Assembly (NCBI RefSeq): GCF_964355755.1
Contig: NC_092672.1
Coordinates: forward strand, 1,798,001 to 1,862,000
Source: Antedon mediterranea
Lineage: Eukaryota; Echinodermata; Crinoidea; Comatulida; Antedonidae
Direction of reading: 5' to 3'
Length of the DNA stretch: 64,000 nt
The notes beneath the pieces are model-generated. The model made no database searches and was not told the DNA's origin. It was given only the letters and a program-made list of their open reading frames with translations. This document shows, piece by piece, positions 61,164-64,000 of this stretch. A program made the translations under genes and the position numbers. Numbering within the stretch: the first letter of the stretch is position 1; each line of letters begins with the position of its first letter.

Positions 61164-61732
61164 TGTTACCCCTGTGACATCAACTACTCTTATGAACTGT
61201 AAATGTTGTATATTACAATTTAATATATTCAAATTATCTTATTAAATAAATACCAGCATATTGTTTTCAAACCTGCTGACGAGTTCCCACCCTGAAGATT
61301 TGATAAATGTTCTTCTTATCGCAACAAGCTTTGACGAATTGTATTATTTTCACGCGGTTTGGTTGTTTTTCGCGCGCTTTATCGGCGATTGGTAGGATAT
61401 GATGATTATGCAAGATTATAGTTTGTTTGTTTCTTGATCAATCTTATTGGTTAATACTCGAAATGATGATAACGTTATTAAAAACTTGCTGTATACCAAA
61501 TAATATTTCCAAATTCATAAATTATGTAATTTAGTCAAATGATGGTTAGCAATTCAACATTTAATTAGAAATTGAATTGTCAACACTAAATACAGTGCTG
61601 TGTTTCCATTCTGTCGATTATGCTACGAAATAATTATACTAGCCTATACTATTAGGTTACTGTCTGCACATTATAATGTATTATATTAATGTACAAATAT
61701 TATAATATAAAAACTAAATATACTGTACTTTC
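61164..61732 (-). promoter_or_regulatory. Upstream region of carboxypeptidase gene 2
   Basis: Matches the upstream block of gene 1, then runs into the start of unit 3 at about 61535. No specific site is assigned. Confidence 0.45.
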
Positions 61733-61914
61733 TAAAGCTCTGTCTACACTATCAAACTTTATGTAACAACAAAATGTGATAGATATATATATAGACATAA
61801 TGATGTCATATCACTACCATATTTGGGTACATCACTACCATATTTGGGTACATCACTACCATATTTGGGTACATCACGCTTTTTTTCAAACTAGCTTGAT
61901 AGTGTAGACAGAGA
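61733..61914. mobile_element. Foldback MITE M1, copy 15 (three internal units)
   Basis: Same site as copy 14 but with one more 21-bp CATCACTACCATATTTGGGTA unit. Confidence 0.85.
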
Positions 61915-62144
61915 TAAGTATATTATGTATTTCCATTTATCGCAGTTTGTGCTTTAATTTCGGCGCTCAAATTGTTTTTTTTTATTATAGGCCTAAAGTA
62001 CGTCACGTCACCTTGTTGATCGTTGCATGACTACAGAACACAATCACAATCTTTATCTGCAATTAGATGTTTATTATTATTCTTCAAATAACAATAATAA
62101 TTCAAATCGGTCAGTGTTTCCACATTCTAGATTCAAACAATATC

Positions 62145-62280
62145 AAAGCGCAACGCAAAGAAGTACGCGCAGCAAAAATAATTTGACCAATCACAAACGA
62201 CAGAATGATCGGTTACTTGTGATTGTTTGAAATTAGTTGCGCTGCGTGTACGTACTTCCGGTGCGTCCTAGTTTCGAAGC
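62145..62280. mobile_element. Decayed MITE M2, copy j
   Basis: Keeps GACCAATCACAAACGAC and GTGATTG plus GTGCGTCCTAGT at the right. Confidence 0.55.
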
Positions 62281-62337
62281 AAGATTTACATTGATTGCTC
62301 TTGTGGAGTGTGCTGCCAATGGAATTCACTAGATATG

Positions 62338-62362
62338 TTAGTATTTATCAAGGCCATATCTC
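62338..62362 (-). pseudogene. Remnant of a third carboxypeptidase gene (last codons only)
   Basis: Reading leftward, the final codons encode RYGLDKY then a stop, as in copy 2. Upstream of 62362 the coding sequence is replaced by unrelated DNA. Either a deletion or insertion removed the rest of the gene, or the assembly is wrongly joined here. Confidence 0.75.
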
Positions 62363-62808
62363 TAAAGAGACTGTTTATGTTTACTTATTAACCTAGGAGG
62401 ACAATTAAGTCTCTTCGGTGTAACTACACACTCATCATTTGTACTCACCTAATCCTTTCTAGGCTGGTACGTGATGGGTATAGTTTGTGTCCTTCTTTGG
62501 TTGTGTCTTCGCTTCAAGAGAGAGAGTTTTGCCTCTCGCACATTCAACGCCTGGGGCTGGTCGTGACGTATCTCGCCACTGGCCAGTCCCAGGGCCGGAT
62601 TCGGGGGTTGAGTGCGCGTAGGCCCGGCGATTGGCTGTGACGTATAGATGACGTAACCACTAGCCAATCGCCAGGCACTACAATCCTCCTCGTTTTATTT
62701 TCTTTGTTTCCTGCCCCCCTGACTATTCTCTGACTGGTCTTCCCAAGGGAGACAGGCGCATTTTAGTTCACCGTCAGTGTCTGACATTGCTGTTCAATTT
62801 GATATTGG
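62363..62808. other. Unrecognised sequence right of the broken third copy
   Basis: GC-richer than its surroundings. A minus-strand frame at 62449-62667 (Pro/Arg-rich, ending ITYQPRKD) has no family motif I know. GCGATTGGCTGTGACGTA and ACGTAACCACTAGCCAATCGC form an inverted pair at about 62627-62671, so a TIR or hairpin element is possible. Confidence 0.35.
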
Positions 62809-62985
62809 ATTTCAAGTTCATTTGAAAGTTCATTTGATTTCAAGTTCATTTGAAAGTTCTTTTGATTTCCAGTTCCTTTTAAAGTTCATTTGATTTCAAG
62901 TTCATTTGAAAGTTCCTTTGATTTCCAGTTCCTTTTAAAGTTCATTTGATAGTTCCTTTGAAGGTGCACTTTGATTTTAAGTTCA
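62809..62985 (+). repeat. Nested tandem repeat of TTCATTTGAAAG/TTTGATTTC type
   Basis: About six alternating AGTTCATTTGAAAGTTC and TTTGATTTCCAGTTCCTTTT blocks. Confidence 0.85.
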
Positions 62986-63019
62986 TTTTCCATGGTGGGT
63001 CCTCCACTCCTTCCTCTTC

Positions 63020-63021
63020 TT

Positions 63022-63062
<41 letters not shown>

Positions 63063-63865
63063 GTAACACAACGGGGGGCACAGCCCCAACAAGAACAGGA
63101 TTTGAACAACTGAACACCAGAACGTCAAGGTGGGGGAATTACCCCAACAATTACAATTTGAACATATGAAAGCCAACAGGGGACTAAAGAGTCCCGAATA
63201 AAAAAATGTTGCCATAACAATCGAACAGTGGGCAATACATACGAACAATTGAAAAAAGAAATAAAGAAACAAGAAAATCAAATCCCTTCAAGCCATGTGG
63301 CATAGGGTATCCATCGGGTTGCTGACCGGCACCGCGTTCCAGGGAACACTGGTACCTGACAGCCCCCCGGAAGAGAACAAATCTGAGGAACACCGTTCTA
63401 GGGGTACAGAATTACAGATTTGAGAAAAGAAGGCACAAGCCTATGGGGATTGGCAAAAATTTAGCACACAACAGTAAAATTTTGTTCTGGAATTCCAGTA
63501 TATAGGGCTGACTGTTTGTGTGTATACAAAATATTTTAATTATGAGGGAAATTGTCAAAAAGAGACCGCACTGCCAATCGTAATTGAAACAAGGGACTTA
63601 CGGTCCCAGCTAAATAAGTAGAGGACATGTTGGACCTCAAATTTTGGGGTGGGAAGAGGATTTGCTCTTCGCCAATTTTTGGGCGTGCGGTGACTAAGGA
63701 CAGACAATTGTCCTGGGGTACAACAATGTTATACGCAAGTACACCAAGAAGGGGTGTACTGTATTCAAGTGATTAGAACGGTGTGGTATAGTAATAATCG
63801 TTTTGAAGAATTGAGTCCTGTTAAAGAATTGAGTTCTTTTACTTTTTTTTTTTTTTTTCTTTATT

Positions 63866-63909
<44 letters not shown>

Positions 63910-63915
63910 TATATA
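63020..63915 (-). mobile_element. Possible retrotransposed segment(s) with poly(A), minus strand
   Basis: Two long T runs (about 63022-63058 and 63842-63906) are poly(A) when read on the minus strand, so each could end a retrocopy. The 780 bases between them, with GGGGGGCACAGCCCCAAC and CCGGCACCGCGTTCCAGGGA, show no recognisable coding domain. A collapsed or low-quality assembly is also possible. Confidence 0.35.
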
Positions 63916-64000
63916 TCCAAACCAACGGCTCCCGTGGCGTGATCCTTAGCTGCCCCATTCTTGCTCCAAGGTCAGCCCGTCCAGGAACACCTGCAGCATT
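63916..64000. other. Right window end, possible coding fragment on the minus strand
   Basis: The last 80 bases are GC-rich and lack stops in one minus-strand frame (GVPGRADLGARMGQLR). Too short to identify. Confidence 0.2.

Larger units (their letters stand above)
56224..61534. repeat. Segmental duplication, unit 2 (carboxypeptidase gene 2)
   Basis: About 5.3 kb, collinear with unit 1. Exon identity by eye is above 90%. It carries MITE M1 at 56383-56511, which unit 1 lacks. Confidence 0.8.
61535..62362. repeat. Segmental duplication, unit 3, truncated
   Basis: Collinear with the start of unit 2 (MITE M1, TTTAATTTCGGCGCTCAAAT, decayed M2) until 62362, where the homology stops inside the last carboxypeptidase exon. 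Confidence 0.78.

Overview
The window is eukaryotic nuclear DNA. It is AT-rich, with spliced genes, GT/AG introns of 0.1 to 2.7 kb, many foldback DNA elements and tandem arrays. The animal gene content and the very frequent AGGCCTA/TAGGCCTAG words suggest a marine invertebrate deuterostome, most likely an echinoderm. That is an inference from composition; no marker gene fixes the taxon.

Layout. 1-1581 (-) holds the gag-protease part of an LTR retrotransposon that runs off the left edge. 1.6-9.4 kb is intergenic and contains a tRNA-derived SINE and two foldback MITEs. 9.4-15.5 kb (+) is a complete ten-exon bleomycin hydrolase gene (BLMH, 484 aa). 16.1-26.9 kb (+) is a complete fifteen-exon VPS33A gene (613 aa), with introns full of transposable elements. 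27.0-35.4 kb is repeat-rich intergenic DNA. 35.5-40.5 kb (-) is a matrix metalloproteinase gene: prodomain with cysteine switch and furin site, zinc catalytic domain, hemopexin domain and hydrophobic tail, with the first exon unresolved. 41-50.8 kb is intergenic with a Harbinger-like element and several repeats. 50.8-62.4 kb (-) is a tandem segmental duplication. Two units each carry a full nine-exon secreted M14A carboxypeptidase, and a third unit is cut off after the last few codons. 62.4-64 kb is low-complexity, poly(T)-rich, retroelement-like sequence.

Gene function. BLMH is a cytosolic cysteine aminopeptidase. VPS33A is the Sec1/Munc18-like subunit of the HOPS and CORVET endolysosomal tethers. 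The metalloproteinase remodels matrix at the cell surface. The carboxypeptidases are inhibited zymogens of the digestive A type. I see no functional link between these neighbours beyond the carboxypeptidase pair.

The accessory layer is the most unusual part. A foldback MITE (family M1) has fifteen full or partial copies and a variable number of internal 21-bp units. A second foldback family (M2) carries paired CCAAT/ATTGG motifs. A 23-bp minisatellite occurs at two places 17 kb apart in opposite orientation. A 1.7-kb element has 37-bp perfect inverted ends. A head-to-tail pair of about 1.15-kb repeats has Helitron-like termini. I did not find a previously undescribed multi-gene system. All exon coordinates were read by eye from splice signals, frame continuity and family knowledge.
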